Source: an uncultured Ruminococcus sp. (GTDB lineage Bacteria > Bacillota > Clostridia > Oscillospirales > Acutalibacteraceae). From it: DNA of 8,088 nucleotides. Under the pieces are notes generated by a model that saw nothing but the letters and a program-made list of their open reading frames with translations, was not told the DNA's origin and did not search any database. The position numbers and the translations under genes were made by a program. Below, in pieces: positions 1 through 5,822 of this stretch; within the stretch, counting starts at the first letter, position 1; every line of letters begins with the position of its first letter. The stretch lies in NCBI GenBank assembly GCA_902773265.1, contig CACYDZ010000302.1, forward strand, positions 1-8,088, given 5' to 3'.

Positions 1-182
1 AGATAAACAATCCGAGCGAAGCGAGACTTGAAAGTTTTTTTGCCTACTTTTTTTTCAAAAAAAGTAGGTTTTGAAAAAAGTTGACAAAAACTTTTAATTG
101 TCACCGCTGAACCTTAGATAAACAATCCGAGCGAAGCGAGACTTAAAAGTTTTTTTGCCCACTTTTTTTCAAAAAAAGTAGG
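1..182. repeat. Two direct copies of a hairpin-forming intergenic repeat
   Basis: A unit of about 67 bp beginning AGATAAACAATCCGAGCGAA occurs at 1-68 and again at 116-182, a period of 115 bp, with only a few differences. Each copy ends in an A/T-rich hairpin (CCTAC, a T-run, an A-run, GTAGG). The copy-1 stem is perfect; copy 2 has a C/A mismatch. The spacer (69-115) holds further inverted A/T-rich segments. The same kind of sequence recurs near 2345-2581 and 5640-5770. The second copy lies directly after the thiC stop, so it may help end or stabilise the thi transcript. No classical GC-rich stem with a trailing U-run is visible on the minus strand. I see no gene in 1-189. Confidence 0.8.
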
Positions 183-189
183 TGAGAAA

Positions 190-1494
190 TTACAGAATGT
201 CAATATATTCTCCAGCAAGAGCCTTGTTCATACTTCTTACCGCACAGAATTTACCGCACATGGAACAGGTATCATCATGTTCAGGACTTCGGCTGTCACG
301 GATAGATTTAGCGGTTTCGGGGTCAATGGAACATTCCCACTGTTTATTCCAGTCAAAAGTGCGTCTTGCATCAGCCATCTGGTCGTCCAAATCTCTTGCA
401 TGAGGAATTTTTTTGGCAATATCCGCAGCGTGTGCCGCAATACGGGAAGCAATAATTCCTTGCTTGACATCTTCAACATTCGGTAAAGCAAGATGTTCGG
501 CAGGCGTGACATAGCACAGAAAAGCCGCACCTGACATAGCCGCAACTGCACCGCCGATAGCTGAAGTAATATGGTCATATCCGGGAGCGATATCCGTTAC
601 CAGAGGCCCGAGTACATAGAACGGAGCTCCCATACAGATAGTCTGCTGAATTTTCATATTGGCTTCAATCTGGTCAAGGGGCATATGACCGGGACCTTCA
701 ACCATTACCTGAACATCTTTAGCCCATGCTCTTTTTGTCAGCTCGCCCAGACGAACTAACTCCTCTATCTGACAGACATCACTTGCATCAGCCAGACAAC
801 CCGGACGGCAAGCGTCCCCTAACGATATCGTCACATCATATTCCCGACAGATTTCCAGAATTTCATCAAAATATTCATAGAAAGGATTTTCTTCTCCCGT
901 CATACTCATCCACGCAAACACCAAAGAACCACCACGAGAAACAATATTCATTTTTCTTTTATGTTTACGGATTTGGTCAATCGTTTTTCTGGTGATACCG
1001 CAGTGTAATGTGACGAAATCCACACCGTCCTGTGCGTGCAGACGGACAACATCAATAAAATCCTTAGCACTCAATGTTGCCAAATCACGCTGATAGTGAA
1101 TAACACTGTCATATACGGGAACAGTACCAATCATAGCAGGACATTCCGCAGTCAGCTTACGGCGGAATGGCTGTGTATTGCCGTGTGACGACAAATCCAT
1201 AATTGCCTCCGCACCCATATTGACCGCTGTCATGACTTTCTGCATTTCCACATCATAATCCTTACAATCTCTGGAAACACCAAGATTGACATTGATTTTC
1301 GTTCTTAACATAGAACCGACACCGTTAGGGTCAATACAGGTATGCAGTTTGTTGGCACAGATAGCTACCTGTCCTTTAGCCACCAAATCCCGAATTTCTT
1401 CAGGTGTACGATATTCCTTTTCCGCCACAGCTTTCATTTCTTCGGTAATAATTCCCTGTTTTGCTGCGTCCATCTGTGTTGTGTAATTTCTCAT
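190..1494 (-). CDS. thiC: Phosphomethylpyrimidine synthase ThiC
   Basis: This is a radical-SAM-type [4Fe-4S] enzyme that rearranges aminoimidazole ribotide (AIR) into HMP-phosphate, the pyrimidine precursor of thiamin. It acts in the cytoplasm. The 434-residue protein carries family blocks such as [51 protein letters not shown] and [18 protein letters not shown]-terminal cluster-binding motif CSMCGKFC sits at residues 410-417. The cysteine spacing is CX2CX3C, one residue shorter than the CX2CX4C of E. coli and B. subtilis ThiC. The protein lacks the extra N-terminal domain of long ThiCs and fits the short (about 430 aa) clade. The ATG follows an AAAGGA Shine-Dalgarno after about 11 nt. It is the last gene of the thi operon, 33 nt after thiD. 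There is no riboswitch of its own, so control should come from the leader upstream of thiW or from an unseen internal promoter. Confidence 0.97.
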   Translation of the reverse strand: MRNYTTQMDAAKQGIITEEMKAVAEKEYRTPEEIRDLVAKGQVAICANKLHTCIDPNGVGSMLRTKINVNLGVSRDCKDYDVEMQKVMTAVNMGAEAIMDLSSHGNTQPFRRKLTAECPAMIGTVPVYDSVIHYQRDLATLSAKDFIDVVRLHAQDGVDFVTLHCGITRKTIDQIRKHKRKMNIVSRGGSLVFAWMSMTGEENPFYEYFDEILEICREYDVTISLGDACRPGCLADASDVCQIEELVRLGELTKRAWAKDVQVMVEGPGHMPLDQIEANMKIQQTICMGAPFYVLGPLVTDIAPGYDHITSAIGGAVAAMSGAAFLCYVTPAEHLALPNVEDVKQGIIASRIAAHAADIAKKIPHARDLDDQMADARRTFDWNKQWECSIDPETAKSIRDSRSPEHDDTCSMCGKFCAVRSMNKALAGEYIDIL

Positions 1495-1527
1495 TGGTTC
1501 ACAAATCCTTTCAAAAGATAGTAGTAT

Positions 1528-2331
1528 TTATTCATCAGGATAAGCGTTCAGCATAAAACCATGATGGAGAGGGCCTGAACCTTTTCCTAAATCCAACATA
1601 ACTGATAAAGCCTCCGATATATACACTTTTGCTTTCTGTACCGCCTGCGACAGAGTATCCCCTTTGGCTAAATTGGAGGCTATGGCACTGGATAATGTAC
1701 AGCCTGTTCCATGCGTATTGGGATTATCTATGCGTCTGCCGTCAAAACGGAAGAGTTCACCGTCAGCATAAAGAAAATCTGTTGCTTCATTGACATTGTG
1801 ACCGCCTTTAAGTAATGTGGCACAATGATATAATGAACTGATTTTTTCTACTGCACTTATCATATCTTTTTCTGTAATGATGGTCATACCCGAAAGAATT
1901 TCAGCTTCGGGAATATTCGGAGTGATGACGGTTGCCAACGGAAAAAGTTTTTCGGTAAGTGTAGTGACAGCATCGTTTTTCATCAAAGCGGAACCTGATG
2001 TTGCCACCATAACGGGGTCAACGACAATATTTTTCGCTTTGTAAAAAGACAGCCGTTCAGCAATTACTTCAATCAGTTCACAAGAAGACACCATGCCGAT
2101 TTTTACAGCATCAGGGTATATATCCGTAAATACAGCGTCAATCTGTTGTTTCAGGAACAGCGGTGTACTTTCCATAACAGAATACACGCCCATTGTATTC
2201 TGTGCGGTGAGTGCGGTGATGACGCTCATTGCATAGACACCGTTCATGGTCATTGTTTTCAAATCCGCCTGAATACCTGCACCTCCACTGCAATCACTTC
2301 CTGCGATGGTCAATGCTGTTTTTAATTTCAT
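1528..2331 (-). CDS. thiD: Bifunctional HMP / HMP-phosphate kinase ThiD
   Basis: A ribokinase-fold kinase that phosphorylates hydroxymethylpyrimidine and its monophosphate to HMP-PP, the pyrimidine substrate of ThiE. The 267 residues match the usual length. Visible motifs are the N-terminal substrate-binding IAGSDCSGGAGIQADLK (from residue 9), DPVMVATSG (105-113), TPNIPEAEIL (137-146), and the anion-hole/catalytic NTHGTGCTLSSAIA with Cys211. The start follows AAAGGAGT with 8-nt spacing. It lies 33 nt upstream of thiC, so the two are probably cotranscribed. It is separated from the HAD gene by about 200 bp of hairpin repeat that ends just before this ribosome-binding site. ThiD next to ThiC makes a complete route from AIR to HMP-PP. 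Confidence 0.96.
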   Translation of the reverse strand: MKLKTALTIAGSDCSGGAGIQADLKTMTMNGVYAMSVITALTAQNTMGVYSVMESTPLFLKQQIDAVFTDIYPDAVKIGMVSSCELIEVIAERLSFYKAKNIVVDPVMVATSGSALMKNDAVTTLTEKLFPLATVITPNIPEAEILSGMTIITEKDMISAVEKISSLYHCATLLKGGHNVNEATDFLYADGELFRFDGRRIDNPNTHGTGCTLSSAIASNLAKGDTLSQAVQKAKVYISEALSVMLDLGKGSGPLHHGFMLNAYPDE

Positions 2332-2344
2332 AGGTCGTTACTCC

Positions 2345-2581
2345 TTTCCTGCAATCGGGGAGTTTTTCCCCGAACCCCTGATTTAAGGGCTGCCGCCCTT
2401 AAAAATCCTGCCCACTTTTTTGAAAAAAAGTGGACAAAAAACTTTCAAGTTTCACCGCCGAAACTCCATAAAAATCCCGAACGAAGTGAGCCGGAAAAGT
2501 TTTTGTCAAACTTTTTTCAAAAAGTTTGTGGGGTCAAGGGGCAATGCCCCTTGTGGGATTGTCAAGGGCAAAGCCCTTGAC
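2345..2581. repeat. Composite hairpin repeat between HAD gene and thiD
   Basis: At least five inverted repeats lie in series: 2357-2371 (GGGGA/TCCCC), 2382-2403 (TTTAAGGGC/GCCCTTAAA), 2412-2433 (CCACTTTTTT/AAAAAAGTGG), 2507-2528 (CAAACTTTTT/AAAAAGTTTG) and a double hairpin 2535-2553 (CAAGGGGC/GCCCCTTG) plus 2561-2581 (GTCAAGGGC/GCCCTTGAC). The segment ATCCCGAACGAAGTGAGCC near 2475 resembles the ATCCGAGCGAAGCGAGACTT of the repeat at 1-182, so these are one family. The left end stops just before the thiD ribosome-binding site. The right end runs into the HAD coding sequence and supplies its stop. I see no promoter in it. Confidence 0.85.
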
Positions 2582-3214
2582 CTCATTAATGTCAAAAGAA
2601 GTCAAAAAATAATCCGACATCTTTCTGACCCCGATTTGATTTGGTTCGCTCTCGTCATAAACGCCGACAGTAATAAAATTATCCTGCTTTGCACTTTGCA
2701 GGGCATGAAAAGCATCTTCAAAAATCAGCGTGTTTTCTCTTGTTGACGGGAAATATTCTATGGCTTTGCGAAAAATCATGGGAGTATCTTTTCCGTAACC
2801 GACTTCACCGCAAGTAAAAATCTTTTCAAAAAAATTTTCCATACTGCAACGCTCTAATGCTTTTTCGATTAAATAACGGTCAGTTGCCGTAGCTATGCAC
2901 ATTCTGAAACCTGCCTGTTTCAGAATGTGCAGAAAGTTTATGACATTGCTTTTAGGTTGTACCTCATCAAAATAAAAATCTTCGATGATTTTATTAATGC
3001 CGTCAGCAATTTCTTTTTCGGATAAAGCGATATGGTATTTCTGTTGAAAGTACTGTGCAGACTGTTTCAGAGAAAATGTACGGATTTTATCACGCAAAAA
3101 GGGTTCAGGTTCTTTTCCTATGGATTTTAAATACAACTCTCCCACAGTATCCCATATGAACATGGAATCAAACAAAGTTCCGTCAAAATCAAATACAGCA
3201 TATCTGAAATTCAT
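2534..3214 (-). CDS. HAD-superfamily phosphatase of the thi operon
   Basis: A cytoplasmic HAD subfamily IA (beta-phosphoglucomutase/phosphoglycolate-phosphatase-like) hydrolase. Motif I is DFDGT (residues 9-13; nucleophile Asp9, acid/base Asp11). A helical cap follows (about 20-85). Motif II is in IATAT (Thr109), motif III Lys142 in GYGKDTP, and motif IV FEDA (Glu166-Asp167). All catalytic residues are present. It overlaps thiE by 4 nt (ATGA), so translation is probably coupled. Position in the operon suggests a thiamin-related substrate, most simply thiamin monophosphate to thiamin; this is inference, since HAD sequences predict substrate poorly. The last 14 residues (KGFALDNPTRGIAP) are encoded by the intergenic hairpin repeat, so the native C-terminus was probably near residue 212. 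The fold should be unaffected because the core motifs end well before. Confidence 0.85.
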   Translation of the reverse strand: MNFRYAVFDFDGTLFDSMFIWDTVGELYLKSIGKEPEPFLRDKIRTFSLKQSAQYFQQKYHIALSEKEIADGINKIIEDFYFDEVQPKSNVINFLHILKQAGFRMCIATATDRYLIEKALERCSMENFFEKIFTCGEVGYGKDTPMIFRKAIEYFPSTRENTLIFEDAFHALQSAKQDNFITVGVYDESEPNQIGVRKMSDYFLTSFDINEVKGFALDNPTRGIAP

Positions 3215-3852
3215 GTGTTCACCATGTCTTTTGTGAGTTTATACAGTAACCGACACTCTTTTTCGATATCTTCCGCACCGAAAATCGCACTTACCAAAGC
3301 TACACCATCGACACCTGTTCTGCTTAATTGAGAAATATTGGCTTTATTAATGCCACCAATCGCCACTACCGGAATACTGACAGCATGACAAATTGCTTTG
3401 AGTGTATCTGTCGGCAACACATCAACATCTGTTTTCGTAGAAGTCGAAAACATTGCCCCTACCCCCAGATAATCCGCACCGTTTTCGACTGCCTCCAGTG
3501 CTTCTTCAACAGAATGTACAGATACACCGATAATCTTATTCTCTCCAAGAATTTTTCTGACTTCCTTTGCTGTCATATCTTCCTGACCGACATGAACGCC
3601 ATTCGCATTGCACTTTACAGCAATTTCGATATTATCGTTAATCAGAAACGGTACATTGTATTTCCGGCACAAAGCGGAAAGCCGGAAAGCCTCCTGCAAG
3701 AAATCTTCATCGTTTAATTCTTTTTCCCTCAGCTGTACACAGGTAACACCGCCTTTCAAGGCACATTCCACCTGTTCATATAAATTCTGTCTGCCAATCC
3801 ATGCACGGTCGGTCACCGCATAGAGCAACATACTTCCTTTATCGCAATTCAT
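3211..3852 (-). CDS. thiE: Thiamin phosphate synthase ThiE
   Basis: A TIM-barrel enzyme that condenses HMP-PP with hydroxyethylthiazole phosphate to give thiamin monophosphate and pyrophosphate. The 213 residues match the usual length. Diagnostic segments are LLYAVTD (9-15), GGVTCVQLREKELNDEDF (34-51, pyrophosphate and substrate contacts), INDN (71-74), NGVHVGQEDM (84-93), IGVSVHS (108-114), DYLGVGAMFSTSTK (127-140) and VVAIGGI near 160-170. The ATG has an AAAGGGG Shine-Dalgarno 6 nt upstream and overlaps the end of thiM by 14 nt; the stop overlaps the HAD start by 4 nt. It unites the ThiC/ThiD pyrimidine branch with the ThiW/ThiM thiazole branch. Met8 is a possible alternative start but lacks the better ribosome-binding site. 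Confidence 0.96.
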   Translation of the reverse strand: MNCDKGSMLLYAVTDRAWIGRQNLYEQVECALKGGVTCVQLREKELNDEDFLQEAFRLSALCRKYNVPFLINDNIEIAVKCNANGVHVGQEDMTAKEVRKILGENKIIGVSVHSVEEALEAVENGADYLGVGAMFSTSTKTDVDVLPTDTLKAICHAVSIPVVAIGGINKANISQLSRTGVDGVALVSAIFGAEDIEKECRLLYKLTKDMVNT

Positions 3853-4660
3853 ATTTTGCCCCTTTCTCCAGTTGTTCGGGTGTCATGCGGTAAATTGCAT
3901 CAATAATATAATTTCGATAAGTAGAATTACCGTCAAGTTCATTCAGCCTTTGATAAGCGATTTCTCCCGCAAGTCCCATAGCCATGACGGCTGTTGCCGT
4001 AGCTTCAAGCGGTTTGTCAGGATTTGCCGTGACAAAAGCACTCGTCATCGCCGAAAGCTGACAGCCTGTTCCTGTAATCAGCGACATCATCGGATTGCCG
4101 TTATAAATACAAAAGGCTTTTCTGCCGTCCGTAACAATGTCAATCGCTCCCGTAATGGCTACGATTGTGTTATTCATTTCGGCAAACGATTTGGCAAAAG
4201 CAACCGCACTGTCCAGTGTATCTTTCGTCACACTGTCTGAAATATCAGCGTCAACCCCTTTGGTTGTACCGTTGCCTGAATACAGTGTCTTGATTTCGGA
4301 AATATTGCCACGAATAACCGAAAAACGAATATTCTTCAATAAAGCAAAAGCGGTTTCTGTTCTTAATTTTGATGCACCTGCACCTACGGGGTCAAGTAAG
4401 ACAGGGTGACCAAGTTCGTTGGCTTTTTTTCCTGCGATAAGCATAGCTTCTATCGTTCTTTTGTTGAGTGTACCGATATTGATATTCAGTCCGTTACAGA
4501 CAGCCGTAATTTCCTCCACTTCGTCTTTGTCGTCCGCCATAATGGGTGAACCTCCACAGGCTAACAGAATATTGGCACAGTCATTCACCGTTACATAGTT
4601 GGTGATATTATGAATTAACGGCTTTTTGTTTTTGACATTATCAAATATTTCCTTAAACAT
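3839..4660 (-). CDS. thiM: Hydroxyethylthiazole kinase ThiM
   Basis: A ribokinase-fold salvage kinase that phosphorylates the thiazole alcohol (THZ) to THZ-phosphate for ThiE. The 273 residues are typical. Motifs include PLIHNITNYVTVNDCANILLA (14-34), GGSPIMADDKDEVEE (36-50, substrate pocket), LLDPVGAGAS (88-97), IRGNISEI (116-123) and the catalytic TGTGCQLSAMTSAF, with Cys200 in the GTGC loop. The start is set by AGGAG 7 nt before the ATG; that site lies in the 18-nt gap after the thiW stop. The 3' end overlaps thiE. Being next to thiW supports a pathway that takes up thiazole and phosphorylates it rather than making it. Confidence 0.97.
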   Translation of the reverse strand: MFKEIFDNVKNKKPLIHNITNYVTVNDCANILLACGGSPIMADDKDEVEEITAVCNGLNINIGTLNKRTIEAMLIAGKKANELGHPVLLDPVGAGASKLRTETAFALLKNIRFSVIRGNISEIKTLYSGNGTTKGVDADISDSVTKDTLDSAVAFAKSFAEMNNTIVAITGAIDIVTDGRKAFCIYNGNPMMSLITGTGCQLSAMTSAFVTANPDKPLEATATAVMAMGLAGEIAYQRLNELDGNSTYRNYIIDAIYRMTPEQLEKGAKYELR

Positions 4661-4678
4661 AACATTACTCCTGTTCTG

Positions 4679-5194
4679 TCAATGACTTAAAGAAGTCTGC
4701 ATTTTCTGCAAGACACCTGACTTTTTAATACTGTAAATCAGTACCGCTGAAATCACCGCACCGACAACTGTGGAAATCAGGAAAGGAATAATATACGCAT
4801 AAAAAGCAATATCCTGTGTATTCTGACCCATCAGCAATACCGCTACAGGATAAGCACATAATCCGCCCAGTACCGCCGTACCGAATACTTCACCACAAAG
4901 TGTAGCAAGAATGTTCTTGCTTTTGTGGTACACAATACCGCACAATAACGCACCGAACATACTTCCGGGAAAAGCCATCAGACTGCCCAGACCGAATATA
5001 TTACGGATTAATGATGCTACAAATGCCACACCTACACCGTAAAAAGGTCCTAACAATACCGCACAGAGAATATTGACCATATGTTGTACAGGAGCACATT
5101 TACTTCCGAATACAGGAAAGGAAAACATACTGCCGACTACTGCCAACGCACAGAAAATTCCTGCTGCCGCTAATTTTTTCGTATTTGACTGCAT
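4679..5194 (-). CDS. thiW: ThiW, ECF transporter S-component for thiazole
   Basis: A small integral membrane protein of the ThiW family, predicted to be the substrate-binding S-component of an energy-coupling-factor transporter for hydroxyethylthiazole. The substrate assignment in the family rests largely on genomic association with thiM and TPP riboswitches. The 171-aa protein shows about five hydrophobic segments, starting with LAAAGIFCALAVVGSMFSF, and the family-like stretch GSKCAPVQHMVNILCAVLLGPFYGVGVAF plus GLGSLMAFPGSMFGALLCG. The start at 5194 (MQSNTKK) has AAAGGAGT 8 nt upstream. A longer reading to 5257 adds a basic, cysteine-containing tail that overlaps the leader helix and lacks a ribosome-binding site, so I reject it. 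No EcfA/A'/T genes are here, so it probably uses a shared energising module encoded elsewhere. First gene of the operon. Confidence 0.92.
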   Translation of the reverse strand: MQSNTKKLAAAGIFCALAVVGSMFSFPVFGSKCAPVQHMVNILCAVLLGPFYGVGVAFVASLIRNIFGLGSLMAFPGSMFGALLCGIVYHKSKNILATLCGEVFGTAVLGGLCAYPVAVLLMGQNTQDIAFYAYIIPFLISTVVGAVISAVLIYSIKKSGVLQKMQTSLSH

Positions 5195-5202
5195 AATAAA
5201 AA

Positions 5203-5210
5203 ACTCCTTT
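5203..5210 (-). promoter_or_regulatory. Ribosome-binding site that fixes the thiW start
   Basis: AAAGGAGT on the minus strand lies 8 nt before ATG 5194. It is the only strong Shine-Dalgarno near the 5' end of the reading frame and decides against the longer start at 5257. Confidence 0.85.
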
Positions 5211-5235
5211 GAAATAAAATCAGGAAACGGCCTTT

Positions 5236-5340
5236 TACAGCGACATTTCCGAAACACATACAGTAACCCTTACTGTATAAAAGTTCGGTCGATACTTACT
5301 GGTATCCTCTCACGCCGGAACACGGCTTCCCATCGCTGTA
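5236..5340 (-). promoter_or_regulatory. Unassigned structured leader RNA with a TPP-aptamer-like half
   Basis: Read on the minus strand, TACAGCGA (5340-5333) pairs with TCGCTGTA (5243-5236) to close a domain. Inside are three arms: GCCG/CGGC (5326-5314), GATAC/GTATC with a 6-nt loop (5306-5291), and CCGAA/TTCGG (5288-5249) capped by a 9-bp hairpin ATACAGTAA/TTACTGTAT (5278-5258). The part from 5326 to 5287 mirrors P3, TGAGAG, P3a and GACC of the upstream TPP riboswitch with the same P3a stem and loop lengths, but P4/P5 motifs are not found. It sits downstream of the riboswitch terminator, 25 nt before the thiW ribosome-binding site. It could be a decayed or specialised second aptamer, or a palindromic insertion. 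I do not recognise it as a named class. Confidence 0.55.
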
Positions 5341-5420
5341 TTACAAAACTCAGAGTGCTCCCTCTCAGTCCGCCACATATTGTGGATTATCCGCTGCCCT
5401 CCTTTTTCAAAAGATAGTCA

Positions 5421-5459
5421 AAACAAAACAGGAGAATACCTCATGCGGTATTCCCCTGT
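5421..5459 (-). terminator. Riboswitch-controlled intrinsic terminator
   Basis: On the minus strand a 13-bp stem (ACAGGGGAATACC / GGTATTCTCCTGT, 5459-5447 with 5440-5428, one G-U pair) with a 6-nt loop is followed by TTTGTTT. It begins about 19 nt after the riboswitch core and precedes thiW, so it is the probable expression platform. Its 3' arm can instead pair with the 5' edge of the aptamer, giving an antiterminator. Confidence 0.88.
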
Positions 5460-5477
5460 ACAAGAGTAATCATTACT

Positions 5478-5563
5478 CCCTACGGTGGCATTATCCACAT
5501 CAGGTTATAGGGTCGAAGGTGAGTTCCTTCCTCTCAGCCTGTCACAACAAGCTCCCCTGTTTT
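5478..5563 (-). promoter_or_regulatory. TPP (THI-box) riboswitch
   Basis: The minus strand contains the conserved TPP aptamer blocks in order. P2 AGGG/CCCT encloses P3 (GCTTGT/ACAGGC, 6 bp), the pyrimidine-sensing GGCTGAGAG and an extra P3a hairpin (GAAGG/CCTTC). Next come ACCTGAT, P5 GTGG/CCAC around ATAATG, and the pyrophosphate-side CGTAGGGA. In known examples TPP binding represses. Here the following terminator and the competing pairing described in the findings indicate transcriptional attenuation of the whole thi operon when TPP is plentiful. Confidence 0.95.
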
Positions 5564-5574
5564 ATCTCTGCTAT

Positions 5575-5603
5575 ATTATACATCATACTTCTGCAATTTG
5601 CAA
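5575..5603 (-). promoter_or_regulatory. Sigma-A-type promoter of the thi operon
   Basis: On the minus strand TTGCAA (5603-5598) is separated by exactly 17 nt from a perfect TATAAT (5580-5575). A transcript would start near 5568, a few nt before the TPP aptamer, as expected for a riboswitch promoter. Confidence 0.85.
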
Positions 5604-5639
5604 TTATTTTTTTGTTTTCCACATTGACTCTGAACCCCA

Positions 5640-5770
5640 AAAATTTTTTCATCTCACTTCATTCGGATGGTTCTGCCGGGCATCGGCAGAACCATAAAAA
5701 GTTTTTGTCCACTTTTTGCAAAAAGCAGGCAGTCCCTTGTAGGGTTTTAAAGGGCAATACCCTTTCATCG
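5640..5770. repeat. Third locus of the intergenic hairpin repeat family
   Basis: Between the holin terminator and the thi promoter lies TCACTTCATTCGGAT (inverse of the GAACGAAGTGAG segment at the 2345-2581 repeat). It is followed by a 12-bp perfect hairpin ATGGTTCTGCCG/CGGCAGAACCAT (5667-5695), then AGTTTTTGTCCACTTTTTG and AAAGGG/CCCTTT (about 5749-5766). These are recognisably parts of the same repeat family, in a more degenerate form. I see no gene in this stretch. Confidence 0.6.
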
Positions 5771-5771
5771 A

Positions 5772-5810
5772 CTGAAAAATCCGTACAACATCTGTTTACA
5801 CAGATGTTGT
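5772..5810 (-). terminator. Probable terminator downstream of the holin gene
   Basis: ACAACATCTG/CAGATGTTGT (5785-5810) is a perfect 10-bp hairpin with a 6-nt loop, starting 12 nt after the holin stop on the minus strand. A short T-run (ACGGATTTTT) follows the stem. The T-run is offset by about 5 nt, so termination may be only moderate. Confidence 0.6.
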
Positions 5811-5822
5811 CAACTCATAAGA

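Noticed and set aside
2420..2746. Plus-strand reading frame across the hairpin repeat and the HAD gene
   Set aside because: It is made of repeat sequence and antisense HAD coding sequence, with no recognisable protein family.
5195..5257. N-terminal extension of ThiW (MFRKCRCKRPF...)
   Set aside because: No ribosome-binding site, non-family basic residues, and overlap with the leader helix; the ATG at 5194 has a strong AAAGGAGT.
5310..5378. 22-codon minus-strand reading frame (MWRTEREHSEFC...) as a leader peptide
   Set aside because: The AAGGAGGG tract is 18 nt away, too far for initiation, and the region is better explained as structured RNA.
5667..5695. Perfect 12-bp hairpin as a terminator for the lysis cassette
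   Set aside because: No T-run follows it on the minus strand; the hairpin at 5785-5810 is closer to the holin and better placed. I treat it as part of the repeat.
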